A DNA stretch of 64,000 bases from Latrodectus hesperus (taxonomy: Eukaryota > Arthropoda > Arachnida > Araneae > Theridiidae). The position numbers and the translations under genes were made by a program. Location of the stretch: NCBI GenBank assembly GCA_037975125.1, contig CM075860.1:19103093-19167092 (forward strand). Reading direction: 5' to 3'. Below, piece by piece: positions 1 to 12,434 of the stretch. Position 1 is the first letter of the stretch. Every line of letters starts with the position of its first letter. The notes beneath the pieces were generated by a model. That model had not been told where the DNA came from. It ran no database searches and saw only the letters and a program-made list of their open reading frames with translations.

Positions 1-15
1 AATATATAATATATT

Positions 16-250
16 AACTCTATAAGATATTAAGGAAATACAGAATAAATAACTTTTCATGTAAACGAAACAAATTTTGTTCCTGAAAAATTTGCTAGAT
101 TTATTAATTTCGCTACCTCAATAAACAAAAAAGAAATATCTAATGGAATAACTCTATAAGATATTAAAGAAATACAGAATAAATATTTTACATTGTAAGT
201 AGAAACAATTTTTTGTTCCTGAAAAATTAGCTAGATTTATTACATTGATA
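16..250. repeat. Two-copy tandem duplication, period about 134 bp
   Basis: The motif CTCTATAAGATATTA occurs at 18 and again at 152. It is followed in both copies by similar sequence through the GTTCCTGAAAAATT and GCTAGATTTATTA blocks. The two units differ by scattered substitutions and small indels, so this is an old local duplication. No coding potential was seen. Bases 250-640 hold only AT-rich sequence. Confidence 0.75.
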
Positions 251-648
251 CATTGATGTTTATTTCAAAATTTCTTCTTTTTAAAATAGTTTTACATAGT
301 GTTTTTGAATATTGATTTCATTTCTTTGTTTTTATTTTTTAAAAATTACACTCTTTTAAATTATATTTTTGTATTGATACATAATCAGATACCCTGAAAA
401 TTTCTCAATCAATTAAGCGCGGAAATTTAATAAATTCATTTCGCATTTTCGAAACTTAAACTTCATTTATTCCAAGTTTCAGCTTTCCTTTAAAGGAGTT
501 TTTCAAATTCTCTCATCTTATTTGAAATAAAGTTTAAGATACTATAACTAGTTATGATATTTTTCGAACTGTGTTTCTTTCTGTTTATTGAAAATGCTTT
601 AGACTCGCATATTTTAAGTAAGGTTAAAAGACTAAGTCTGCGTCTGAG

Positions 649-846
649 TTGACACCCTCTTCTACCTCTCTCTCCAGATCAATGTTAAAATTAAAGGAGT
701 GGGACCTCTGGTGGCGCCATCTATCGGAGAAGTTTAGAGCAAAATCGTACTTTCACCTTTGTGATGCTCTGATTACTGATTTAAATTCCTGTAGCCAACG
801 TCATAGCGAGCTTAGCTTGTCCAAGTATCATGAGTAACAACAACAT
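649..846 (+). repeat. SINE 3' body, 5'-truncated
   Basis: This matches the 3' half of the SINE at 1088-1447. Shared blocks include CCAGATCAATGTTAA, GGTGGCGCCATCTATCGG, GATGCTCTGATTA and AGCGAGCTTAGCTTGTCCAAG, and the copy ends in an (AAC)n-type tail. The tRNA-like head is absent. The short open frame across it is a by-product of the repeat and not a gene. Confidence 0.75.
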
Positions 847-879
847 ATAATTTTAACAGAGAAGAGACATTGAATTTTA

Positions 880-1030
880 TAGAACTTTTAGAGTGTTAAT
901 AGGCTTTTTTCCCTACGATGGTTTCCAACTAGATTAGATTAGGAACTCGGTAAATTCTTGACAGTTTCCATAAAGCCCATGATGGCTTCTTTTTGATTTC
1001 GAGAAACATATTGTTTAACAGCAGAAGGCT
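880..1030 (-). pseudogene. LINE RNase H tail remnant (tentative)
   Basis: On the minus strand the sequence reads EAIMGFMETVKNL. This resembles the extreme C-terminus IMGFMEMV of the RNase H reading frame at 44562-45002. Only this short stretch is recognisable, so it is probably the 3' end of another copy of the same non-LTR element. A chance match cannot be excluded. Confidence 0.3.
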
Positions 1031-1087
1031 GTTGAAAGGTATTTGAATACATGCCGAAACATGCTATCTGAAAAACTTTTCATGGAT

Positions 1088-1447
1088 AATGATAGTGCCG
1101 TCGTAGACTTGTGGTTAGAATATCGGTCTGCTATTCGGAAAAACGGGGTTCAATTCCTAATGGCGCCAAAGACCCACTGAATACATGCGATATACATGCT
1201 CGTAAAATCTGTCGAATCGAAAGTCCTGCGGTCAGTCGTTGAGCAGTTACCGTTGGTGTAATGGTCTGGAGAAAATATCCTCCCCTTCAGATCAATGTCA
1301 ATATTAAGGGAGTGTATTCAAAGACACGTACTTTCCCCATCGTGGTGCTCTGATTAAACAAAAGACCCATCCTACTGTCTTAAATTCGCATAGCCAAGAT
1401 ATGCGAGCTCGGCTTGTCCAAGTGTCATAAGTAACAACTACAACATA
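1088..1447 (+). repeat. tRNA-derived SINE, near full length
   Basis: The head has tRNA-like promoter boxes: an A-box-like TAGACTTGTGGTTAGAA near 1100 and a B-box-like GGTTCAATTCC near 1148. It is followed by the family body (CCACTGAATACATGC, AGTCCTGCGGTCAGTCG) and the tail region shared with 649-846. It ends at AACAACTACAACATA, an imperfect (AAC)n tail. Reverse-oriented relatives lie at 17529-17756 and 58010-58398. Confidence 0.8.
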
Positions 1448-2874
<1,427 letters not shown>

Positions 2875-2894
2875 GATATGAAACTTTGTTTTAC

Positions 2895-2995
2895 CATCAG
2901 TTTTTCTCCTCGGCACAAGGCATTGTAGTTGGTTTGCTCATCGTGTAGTGATATGTCATTGCCCAAGTTTGCTTTCTTTCTCCGTCCCATTGTCA
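2895..2995 (-). CDS. P4HA exon: linker and CRGE motif before the catalytic domain
   Basis: This minus-strand exon is bounded by an acceptor (CTGCAG at 3001-2996) and a donor (GTAAAAC, starting at 2894). It is 101 bp, entering with two bases needed to complete a codon and ending at a codon boundary. It encodes a charged linker followed by [14 protein letters not shown]. The pattern Y-x-x-LCRGE is the conserved segment just before the 2-oxoglutarate/Fe(II) dioxygenase domain of prolyl 4-hydroxylase alpha subunits (human P4HA1 has YEMLCRGE). No exon with the catalytic HxD...H...K residues is visible at lower coordinates, so that part must lie left of position 1. It belongs to the same gene as the exons at 11.7-18.9 kb by strand, order and phase. 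The assignment rests on one short motif. Confidence 0.72.
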
Positions 2996-3166
2996 CTGCA
3001 GCTCGTGAGACACTTAGCTGACCTTGCAGAGGGTGTCCGAAGGTATCGTAATCATTTACTGCAAAATTGACGATTTGTAAGCATTAAAACAAAATATCCA
3101 CACATTTTCCTTAATGATAGTTCAATTAAGAAAGAAAAACAGCTATCCTGTGGAAACTGTAATGAA

Positions 3167-3314
3167 GCATTGAGAGCATAGGATGGATATGTGCGCAAAT
3201 AAATTTTAAAGACACTTATTTACAATATTTTAATATAAAAGCATGAGAGCATAGGATTGATATGTATGTAAATAAATTTCATGACAATCACTCATTTGCA
3301 ATATTTTAATATAA
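3167..3314. repeat. Two-copy tandem duplication, period about 73 bp
   Basis: GAGAGCATAGGATGGATATG near 3172 recurs as GAGAGCATAGGATTGATATG near 3245. Both are followed by AAATAAATTT and a shared CAATATTTTAATATAAA end. It is a local duplication inside the P4HA intron, with no coding content. Confidence 0.75.
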
Positions 3315-3599
3315 AGACTAAAAGCTATGATTGGAATTGTGAAATAACATACGGAGGCAAGCAATAAAATAAAATTCACGTTTTTCTTATTTATACAATA
3401 AATAACGTCGCCTCAAAGTCGGCCAGGGGTGTACCTGTTCGGAACGGGTGAAGAACGTCGGGAGAGAATTCTCCTGGCAAGGTCACCCAAGACGTGAAGG
3501 CCGTTCCATTAAGCTCAGCTAAGACCTGCAGGCAATGAAGCATAGACAGACTTCTAACTTTGGATTTGTCCATGTGAGCTTCAGACCTCGATCCAACAG

Positions 3600-4233
3600 A
3601 AGCTGCACATTACCTCCTCCATAATTGTGATTTTGGAGAACTATCGATTTTGTCGGACAGACGCAATGCACTGCAACATCTCAGTGACTGGTCCGTTATA
3701 AAAGATGAAACAAGTTTATTTATTCTGCTGAAATTGAAAATGATTTCCCAAGACCATAATGTACATCTCCATGGATTCCATCCCATGTAAATATTAGTGG
3801 CTATGAGACCGCGGATCGACTGGTCAAAGAGGGCAGTGAGGAAGATACGCCCACTGATTCATCACTTACATCATTTCAAGAACTTTACTCTAATGAAAAA
3901 TCTAAACTACATTCAATCTGACTAATTCCACCAACACACCAATGGTACCCTGGAACATCTCCTAGAACTCTTCTGAAAATAAAATGTGATCGAAAATCTC
4001 AAACTGCCTTGGCCAGATTCTCAAGAGGACATCTAAAATGTTTATCGTTTGAACTTGTACAAAAAATTATCCAACAAAATCCTCACCGAAACATATTCGG
4101 GATTGCATCGGACTTTCCCGGGGGGATTTATCCTCAGATCCCCTGCTAGTCATTGAATTTCTAAAGGTCAACAATTTATTGGAGTTGATCTGACAAATAT
4201 CAGATCCTTAAAGAGGATCAGCCAACAACAACA
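3600..4233 (+). pseudogene. Non-LTR retrotransposon RNase H domain remnant
   Basis: In shifting plus-strand frames the sequence reads ELSILSDRRNALQHLSDW, then WIPSHVNISGYETADRL, then ALARFSRGHLKCLSF. These match the core of RNase H domains at the end of I/Jockey-type LINE ORF2 proteins: the ILSD strand, WIPSHVxIxGNExAD, and the ALxRFxxGHL region. The conserved asparagine of GNE has become tyrosine, and frameshifts and stops interrupt the frame. It ends near 4223-4233 in CAACAACAACA, the 3' tail of the element. It lies in the P4HA intron in the opposite orientation. A second fragment of this type is at 44480-45042. Confidence 0.72.
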
Positions 4234-4619
4234 TTTATATATAACCACATTTTAGTCAAGGTCTTTCCATAACCATTATAATATTAATGTAACTTGCTTA
4301 TACAAATGAAGGAGCAGATTAAAGTTTGTTATTCGTTATTCTAAAACATTCTAAGGTTCTTCAATTATGCGGTGCAGCCCTTTCCTTGGAAAAAGGTGAA
4401 GGGAAAGGAAAACTAAATCATTTTATTTTCTGCACTATTTGCAATTTGCAAATAAGGATGCAGAAAGAATAAAATACCCAAGAAAATTCAATGGATAAAG
4501 AAATGAATGGGGGGAATCACTTTAATATTAACTTGAACAATCCTTTAAATATTCTGCTCTATTTTATAAAACTTAAAAGGCCTCGAATTCGCAAACCATT
4601 TTAATTCAAAGATAAATAT

Positions 4620-5090
4620 TTGAATGCACTAACTCTTCTGTGGGTGTCAAACTTCATTGACCACGTATGCATTTTTGATGTGTGAAAAGAAAAAATTCGC
4701 TGATTAACAAACTAACACTATACGTCGGATGATTCATCAATTCGATGTTTTGACTGTCAAAACTCCTTTGTTTGAGCTGACATGGTCATGATTCGCCTCT
4801 TTTATCTTCTTCGAATTTCTTCGATGACTTTTGGCAAACAAATAGTTGTGTTTTATACGCGTGAATTGATTGTCTTGCATTTCCATAAAGTCACTATTAC
4901 GACGTGACAGGTAATACAGAAGAGACAGGCAACCTATTTAATACGATGCATTTTTTTTCTTTGCGAATAACTTTTCGACTCGTCTCATAAAACCCATACG
5001 CTCGACTTTTATTTTGATTTGAACTCGTATGCATAGATCCATGATTCATCACCTGTGCAGAAATAAACCCAGCATATGATAACATTGAAT
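4620..5090 (-). pseudogene. Decayed mariner transposase fragment
   Basis: Read on the minus strand, pieces in several frames recover mariner transposase landmarks in the right order. They are TGDESWIYAYE (5060-5028, holding the first catalytic aspartate), then a CLFCITCHVVIVTL-type stretch, then TTICLPKVIEEIRR, SAQTK, FSFHTSK and finally HRRVSAF near 4622. The second catalytic aspartate region (normally HDNASSHTSAQT) is damaged. Many frameshifts and stops mean no protein could be made. The N-terminal DNA-binding half was not found to the right. It is an old insertion within the P4HA intron. Confidence 0.75.
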
Positions 5091-5549
5091 GTATTTTACC
5101 ATGAATCTTAGAACCACAAGAGTCTTTTTTGACTTTTTGTCAAATTATGCAGTATCCAAAGCGAATAAATCTTTTTTAAACCAAAATATTCATTTAATAT
5201 TATCAATAATCTGTTTTAATATACTGTAATATCTTATTGATTTATTATATCAATAAAATATTACATGAATATTGGGAAATAAAAAGATTTATGAATCGAT
5301 TAATTGTCAAATTAAAATGCCCAAAGACGCCTTAACCAAATGGCAAGTCATATATCGATCCTGCTTTATCAGCTTATGTTATGTACAACATCGATATTTT
5401 GTGGCACAAAATCCAATTTTAGACAATCTTCACGGAATTTTTTCTGGAGTTGTCGAGGAGGAATGTCGAGGACGTTTGCATTCGTTACACCCGTTTTTTG
5501 CAATGCACCAGAATGTTTTATGGCTGAGTAAAGAATTTACTTCAATAAA

Positions 5550-5579
5550 TACCAAGACTAAAAGTTTTTAGTCTTGGTA
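5550..5579. repeat. Perfect 14-bp inverted repeat (hairpin)
   Basis: TACCAAGACTAAAA and its exact reverse complement are separated by only two bases. The palindrome ends a 300-base plus-strand open frame (5272-5571) that I could not assign to any protein. Confidence 0.9.
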
Positions 5580-6125
5580 ATCCTTGTCAAAATTGAGGGG
5601 GAGGGAATATTCATGCGAAAATGTTCACAAGTTTACTGCTTTATTTTACTCGAAATAATTTTTTTCAAATTATTACGAACAACACAAATTAAACTAAAAT
5701 AGCAAATTGCTCTACGGAAATTCTGATTAAAAATATCTAATTACCATTTTTCCAAATGGCAATTACGTTAGCATTGCTTAATGTTGCAGGTCCAAAAGTA
5801 TAAATCTCCACTCACATTCCTACATTTCCACTGAACGATAGTTGCTAAACTTTCTGGCAGTGGAAAAGTAAGGAATGAGTGAAAAAATTTAAAAATGTAT
5901 TACAACAAATTTTATACTCAAAATCTTAAAAAAATATCAATTAAAACTTCAAAATTCACAGAAAAAGTTTGATCGTGCTTAAAATCAGAAGATAAAAATA
6001 TGACTAAAAATGATCAGTGTTATTAAAAGCTTAAATCATTAATTTTTCATAAATAGAATATAATTAATAAACAATACATTTTGTTTTATTTTAAAGACAA
6101 ATTCAAAATGGCTTCCATCTCTTAC

Positions 6126-6159
6126 CATCAATATCTGTGCGTTCAAAAAGTTTATCATG
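6126..6159 (-). CDS. Candidate 34-bp P4HA micro-exon
   Basis: On the minus strand a strong polypyrimidine-AG acceptor (TTTTTTTCTTTACAG) is followed by 34 bases and a good donor (GTAAGAG). The bases translate as HDKLFERTDID plus one extra base. The entry phase (0) matches the exit phase of the exon at 11733-11893. The exit phase (1) supplies the one base needed by the exon at 2895-2995, so the join reads on without a stop. The linker between the TPR and catalytic domains of P4HA proteins is variable, so homology cannot decide. This is a splice-signal and phase prediction only. Confidence 0.4.
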
Positions 6160-6460
6160 CTGTAAAGAAAAAAATGCATGTATAAATATTTTAGACAACT
6201 ACAGTATAATTTTGATATAAAAATGAAAATTAAAAATTATGTTTCAACATACTTCTGTAATAAAAATATCAATATCTGCTACTTCAATACATAGGTTTGA
6301 AATTTTATTCGTGATTAAATTTGTCTTAATGGTTATAAAATAGCACACTGTTCTTAAAGATTAGTAATACATAGTTTATTAATAATAATATATTCCAGTA
6401 AGGTAATGATGATATTACAGATTATGATTTTATTATTAATTATGATTAGTAAGCAATGAA

Positions 6461-6702
6461 ACAAGTCTGAGGTTCGATCCTCGGGCTGGGCAAGGTTGAA
6501 TCAGCCTTTCACCCCTTCAGTGGGTCGATTAACTGAGTACCAAGAATGCTTGGGAACTAAACACTGGGGGTCTTACGTTAGGCTGACCACCTAACTGGGA
6601 CATATGCTTCGCACCCCAGCGCCTTCGGTCATGAAAACAGTTATGGGCACTGTAGGCCTTGGCCCACATGGGCTGTCGTGCCATGGAGTTTAGTTTAGTT
6701 TA
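6461..6702 (+). repeat. SINE (Gly-tRNA-like family), 5'-truncated, with TSD
   Basis: An 11-bp target-site duplication TAAGCAATGAA flanks it at 6450-6460 and 6703-6713. The copy starts inside the tRNA-like head, retaining the B box GGTTCGATCC. It continues with a body that includes CAGTGGGTCGATTAA and CTTACGTTAGGCTGACCACC. A nearly complete reverse-oriented relative is at 55166-55441. Confidence 0.88.
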
Positions 6703-7333
6703 TAAGCAATGAATAAAAATTTCAAATAATTTCGTAAATTAATTTCTCTTCAAATATTTCACAAGTGTGCGTTACTAAACTGTCTGTTTAAAACCGACAG
6801 GTAGCACAATTTTTAATGATGCAGAATGTCACTATTAACATAGCATTCAATGGGGCAGTTTGCTTGCATGATTTACATTATGAATCTATGAAAACAATAA
6901 TTAGCTACAAATTCTCACTAAAATAGTAGTAATACGAAAATATATAATAGGTTGTAATACGAAAATATGTAATACGTATTATCAAACTGAGATATTAATA
7001 TAAAAAATATTGTAGTTAATTTAATAATTTAATAAATAAATATAGAAGAATTTTTATCAAAACAGCAATAAAAAATTCGCTTTTAAATTTAAAACAAAAT
7101 CTTGATTTCAAAATTGAAAGCAATGTAAAAGCTTCAAGTACCATAAATAAAATTTAGAATAATGTCTATAAATTCTCAAATATATCATTACAATTTGGCA
7201 GATAACTTTCATATCTATCAGAATTCAAACAAATTGCAAATCTATCACAAGGACTTTAAAAATAACTTTGCATATGAAGAAATAACGTAAGGACTCCAAA
7301 AAAGCATTGTTCTTTTATATATAAGTTATATCT

Positions 7334-8200
7334 TTGCACTAACTAGAAACCATATAGGTTTCTACGACTAGAAACTATATAAGTGGGTTTCAAGAACTAG
7401 AAACCATATATTTGCGTTTCTACAGTAAAAACCATATAGGTGCCTTTCCACAACTAGAGACCATAAAGTTACGTTTCTACAACTAAAAACCATATAGGCA
7501 TGTTACTACAACTAGAAACCATATAGATGCCTTTCTACAACTAGAAACCATAAAAATACGTTTCTGCAACTAGAAACCATATAAGAAAGTTTCTACAACA
7601 AGAAACCATATAGGTACGTTTCTACAACTATAAACAATATCGGTGCCTTCTACAACTAGAAACCATAAAGATACGTTTCGACAACTAGAAACCATATAGG
7701 TGCCTTTCTACAACTAGAGACCATAAAAATACGTTTCTACAACAAGAAACCATATAGGTACGTTTCTACAACTATAAGCCATATAGGTGCCTTCTACAAC
7801 TAGAAACCATAAAGATACGTTTCAACAACTAGAAACCATATAGGTACGTTTCTACAACTAGAAACCATATAGGTGCCTTACTTCAACTAGAGACCATAAA
7901 GATATGTTTCGACAACTAGAAACCATATAGGTACGTTTCTACAACTAGAAACCATATTGGATCTTTCAACAACTAGAAAAATATAGGTATATTTCTTCAA
8001 CTAGAAACTAAATAGGGACTTTTCTACATCTAGAATTTAAATAGGTAAATTTTTACAACTGGAAACCATATAAGTACTTTTCTACAACTAGAAATTATAG
8101 GTACGTTACTACAAATAGAAAACATATAGGTATGTTCCAACTGCTAGAAACCAGATAGATAATTTTCTACAACTAGAAATAATGATGGTACGTTTCTGGT
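7334..8200. repeat. 29-bp minisatellite array with hairpin in each unit
   Basis: About 30 diverged copies of a unit whose core reads TTTCTACAACTAGAAACC followed by ATATAGGTACG. TTTCTA and TAGAAA are exact reverse complements separated by CAAC, so most units can form a 6-bp stem. Two unit types alternate, one with CATATAGGT and one with CATAAAGATACG. Longer blocks recur at 144 bp (AACAAGAAAC at 7597 and 7741), which is about five units and indicates higher-order organisation. Units decay toward both ends. The array lies in a P4HA intron. No coding frame is maintained because 29 is not a multiple of three. Confidence 0.92.
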
Positions 8201-10912
8201 TACCAATTTATACTGGTAAAAATCACTAAATACTGACATTTGCTCCGAAATTTAGAATTGCTTCAATCAACCAAATCAATAACTGAGCTGATCTCTCCTT
8301 TCCACAACGCACAATACCTTTGGAATGGCGTTGGAGTCTACTCAACTTTTTATGTTTATGAGCCTTTTCAGAGCGATGATTTTCACTCAAATCAGGCATC
8401 AAATCCACCATCTCCCAATCAAGAGAATGAAATGCTTCTCTATCAAGCTACGTCAACCTCAATAAAATGTTCTACTAATCAAAATATCTGACGTTTAAAA
8501 TGCAATGTCTATCTTATAAATATGTTAATTTTGCAGAATACATTAAGGAGCCTGTAAATTATTAACACGCAAATGGATGAAGCAATCATTGCTCGAAATG
8601 AAATTGAAAGAAATGGTGTGGATAAAACAATTATTTCATATCTTTGTCTTTTTAGAAATCGAGTGTATTGGAAAATTCAAGTTGCAGAAAACACATGTGG
8701 ATGAAAAAATATCTATACGATGACACTGAATGGAGCGCCGGCAAACAAACACTAATTTGAGAAGTGAGACAAAGGACTTAAGTTATGGGTGACTGGTTTT
8801 ACTGTAGAGTTTCTGGTAAAATCGGCATAATAACTTCGATTGTGCATTGTATTTCACTACACACATAAGTGAACGAAATTCGAAAAATTTCAAAATATTA
8901 TATCTTTCTAAATAAATCACAGAAAGCAAAAATTAATGCTTCCAAAGGAAAACTGTGATTATCCAACAGTCAAATTCAGTATTTGATATTCTGCTCAATG
9001 TACTGCTTGAATATTTGTTAGAAAAGTTTCATGAAAATTTGTTGGAATTGGTTTAAAGATAGAACCCATTATGAAAATTGTCATCAATGGCAAATTACTG
9101 ATGTATAATGGTGTCGTCAATGAAACAATGTGGTGTTCCACGATGAGTTAAGTAATTGTTTGATTAATCATAATCATCAAGTGAGTGTTTGGAGAATCCG
9201 GAAGATAGAAACAATTCTACTGTTATCAATGAATGCCACACTTCTAACCGATGTGAACTTATAGTTTATAGTACAATCAAACACGGTAGTAGATACTCCC
9301 AGAGAAACACTGGTGGCAAAATGAAATTTTCGTGAAATTTCGCAGCCCATCCAATTGATATTTTTTGCCTTTAAAAGTTTCAAAATAGTATTTTTATTCA
9401 GGACAATGTGACATCACATATGGTATTTGACAAGACATGAAGAATATTAATTCCTTTGGACGTGATGTCTTCATATCTTTAATCAATAAGGTATATCAGG
9501 TATATGATTAGATGTCGTTTGTGTATTATGCCTCACTCTTCTTGTCGAAGGATGAATTACGAAGAATAGTTCAGAACATATGAACTGTCTTCCACCAAAA
9601 CACTATTCAAACATTAATGGAGTCATTAACTTACAGAGTGTCTGTTTGCATCGTCGCGATAAGTGGATACTTTCCACTGATTATTTTACATATTTCACTA
9701 CATTTATAAACTTAGTCTTCCATAATATATTTTCGTATGCATTCCTTGTCTATGTATCAATTTTTATTGCATTATATTTTATATTTCATCTCGTTGCAAT
9801 GTTGTGCATATAAACATATCACACTGACCATACAAGTCATTGATAATAACTGAGGACAGATTGAGTCAACAAGTCATTCAGCCTCATGACTTGCCAACAC
9901 TTTTTCCCATCTATTTCTGATTAAGTCATTTATAGCTGAAGCACACGTATTACAATTTAATATATAAAAATAGAATCATTCATATATTTAGAACGAAAAC
10001 ATCACAGTGATTATTCGCCATCGTTTAAGAAACCTGGAAGAATTTATTTCCATGATGTAATATTGGGCTGAAGCTTTATAAAATTTGAAGAATCATTTGG
10101 CAATTAAATTGATTGTATTAGTCAATTATATACCTATAATTTATCCAGCTTGGATTCCTATTTAAAAAACTAAGTAAATGTAAATAATAACATTGTATAC
10201 TATATTATATTACAATGATATGAAAAATACCGCATTTACAGTGCTCATTGAGTTACGCACTTACATTTTTTTAAAATTTTTTACAAAATTATAATACAGT
10301 AGGTACTTTGATAACGCATTTATGGAATGATAATGGAAAAAGACAATATCTACAAGATTTTGGTGAAAAGAAAAATTATGAAATCCAAACTTGTGCTTTA
10401 GAAAATTAAGTATTTCTAACATCTTATTTTTAGTGATAATAGATAAACGAAAATACCGAATGTCTCTTAAAATAAAAACTATTATTAGAGATAATGGATA
10501 TCATAAAAACTAATTTGTAATATGCTGAAAAATACAGAAACAATGGGAATTTGCATATAGAAGGAACAACAAAAATAAAACAATTTAAGGTAATTTATGT
10601 CAAAATTTTGTTTCAACTTTAAGAGTCCTTATTGTATAAAATGTAACAACTAGTTATGAAAATTTAAGCACTTTTTAGCAAAAAAAGTTGAATAAATTCA
10701 ATTCCAACTTCAATAATGAATCAAATTTCAAAATAATAATATCAGAATTCATTAATATTTTATTTAATTTTTTTGCATACAAGTTATGTTATATTTGGTC
10801 TCTAAGCCATTGAATTAAATTTTAATGTTTTTAATATATACAAGGTATTTTCTTTCCTTCTAAATATGTAGCAAAAATTCTAACAATTATATGTTAATAT
10901 TACGTAAATATA
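8201..10912. other. AT-rich P4HA intron, no assigned feature
   Basis: The stretch 8226-8491 is slightly richer in coding-like sequence and is open on both strands. I recognise no family in it and see no supporting splice sites. Otherwise I see only AT-rich sequence. The missing P4HA exon for the end of the TPR domain may lie here or in 6160-7330, but I could not identify it. Confidence 0.4.
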
Positions 10913-10914
10913 TA

Positions 10915-11625
10915 CAATGGAACTCCAATTATCCATAACCCGTCCATCTAAATAGCTGATTATCCGAACATTTTCTAGAACTTCGAAAAGAAGGGAAAAG
11001 ATGAGAATGATGTTTTACTTGAGGAATTCAGAAACATTACTCCTGGGTGTTTAGAAGTTAGTGCTGAAGATACAGGAGAATGAATTGTGAAACAGACCCT
11101 GGATATTAAATTCCAAATGATGATAAACTAATTGAAACTGTCGAGGAAGATGACTTTAATGCCCAAGTTGAAATAGATACGAGAGACCATCAACTAGTGA
11201 TATATTTGCCTGCTTTGAAACAGCTTTGAACTGGATGGAGCGTCAGCCCAGTGTGATCACATCATCTGTCAAGCGGATGCGTGACTTGGCTGCCCGAAAA
11301 CTGATGAAGTCAGTGAAAAAAACTTACTGTGACCAAAATGTTGAGCAAGCAATGAATTTCATTTACAGCACTGTACATACATACTGTATTAATGAATTGT
11401 ACTTCTTAATACCTTATCATATAAAATAGTTCCCTTTTCATTCAATTTTGCTTAAAATATTTAAGTAAATATTTTTCCTTAAAAATATGTAGTTTTTCTC
11501 CCATTTTTCAACACACAATGGTTAATTAAAATCGAACCTTTTTTAGAAAAAATCCAATAAACCAAATTTTTGATTATCTGAATGGGCTCCGGTCTTAATT
11601 AATACGGATAATTGGAGTTCCACTG
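10915..11625 (+). mobile_element. Non-autonomous Tigger/pogo element with transposase C-terminal remnant
   Basis: The ends are inverted repeats: CAATGGAACTCCAATTATCC on the left and, reverse-complemented, CAGTGGAACTCCAATTATCC on the right. TA dinucleotides flank both (10913-10914 and 11626-11627), as expected for this superfamily. Inside, plus-strand frames read LIETVEEDDFNAQ, then ALNWMERQPSV and VKRMRDLAARKLMKS. These resemble the acidic and helical C-terminal tail of Tigger/Jerky-type transposases. The DNA-binding and catalytic domains are missing, so it is an internally deleted derivative. It lies in a P4HA intron. Confidence 0.85.
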
Positions 11626-11732
11626 TAATAAAGGCTTTGAAACAACAAATGTCACATATTTTTAACTGAGCTCCTTATCTCTGTCAATCTTCAGGATAAT
11701 AATTTTCAGACATTAAACTTTTGTACACATAC

Positions 11733-11893
11733 CATGTCTACTGCCGACGTATAGAAGGCCATAACTTCTGAAACGCTAGCGGTCCTGTTGCCTTCGAGAT
11801 GCGCCTGACTCAGTGCCTCTTCCAGCCACTGAATTGCGTGGGCGTAGTAACCAGCATTAAATGATTCCTTACCAAGATATAGTAAATCTCGAG
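11733..11893 (-). CDS. P4HA exon 5: start of the peptide-substrate TPR domain
   Basis: This minus-strand exon is bounded by acceptor TTATTCCAG (through 11894) and donor GTATGTG (from 11732). It is 161 bp, enters at phase 1 and leaves at a codon boundary. It encodes LLYLGKESFNAGYYAHAIQW followed by LEEAL, which aligns with the TPR segment of prolyl 4-hydroxylase alpha subunits (human P4HA1 ELGKVAYTEADYYHTELW-MEQAL). In the family this TPR domain binds proline-rich collagen peptides. The two adjacent tyrosines match conserved aromatic positions. The rest of the second TPR helix pair should follow in the next exon, which I did not find. Confidence 0.9.
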
Positions 11894-12269
11894 CTGGAAT
11901 AAATTTATGTCAACAGAATGTCAAGTTTTATAACAAAAATAGTTTAATCACTTATCGCTTAAAACATTTAAAATTACTACCCTGTTCATATTAATTACTT
12001 TACTTAAAGTCCATAAATGTAATAAAAATGCGTCAGAAATGTCCCTTAACAGGTAATTATACGTGCAAAATTACGTAGCAATCCTACGCATGAAATGATT
12101 ACCTTTATCTTTTATTTTAGTTTAGAAAATAAATAATTTTTAATGAAAAATAAACTCAACTTAAGCGAATTTAAAATGAGTAATTTTAAGTTAATATTAA
12201 AAATAATTAATTGCTTATGTTATAAAATAAGGAAAAAAATTGTTTTTAATTTAATTAAATGCCACTTAC

Positions 12270-12434
12270 CTGAAAGTGTCGTCCCTTGTGGCCGTCCTAA
12301 TATGTCACCCCTGGCGACATCTGTCATGTTTAGCTTATAAGTGTCCTGGAGCCGCACTAGAGCCAGTGCAGCTCCCTGGAGGTCATCTTTATTTGGCATC
12401 AACTGCCTATAATCACTTGTCAACTTACGGACAG
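12270..12434 (-). CDS. P4HA exon 4: N-terminal domain with GAALALVRLQDTY motif
   Basis: Acceptor CCTTGCAG (through 12435) and donor GTAAGTGG (from 12269) bound 165 bp on the minus strand. The exon completes a codon left open by exon 3 and leaves one base. It encodes DDLQGAALALVRLQDTYKLN and then a short loop. This is the hallmark P4HA motif (family consensus D-x-x-GAA-x-AL-x-RLQDTY-x-L). The gap to exon 5 is only 376 bp, shorter than the neighbouring introns. Confidence 0.94.

Noticed and set aside
3391..3573. Minus-strand 60-codon frame with protein-like composition
   Set aside because: It lies beside the plus-strand RNase H remnant, has no known homologue that I recognise and no splice context. 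It is more likely antisense repeat sequence.
7334..8200. CRISPR-like array
   Set aside because: The 29-bp units are contiguous and have no unique spacers, and the genome is eukaryotic. It is a minisatellite.
8226..8491. Overlapping ORFs on both strands as a possible P4HA or novel exon
   Set aside because: Neither frame matches P4HA TPR sequence, and no suitable acceptor and donor pair surrounds them.
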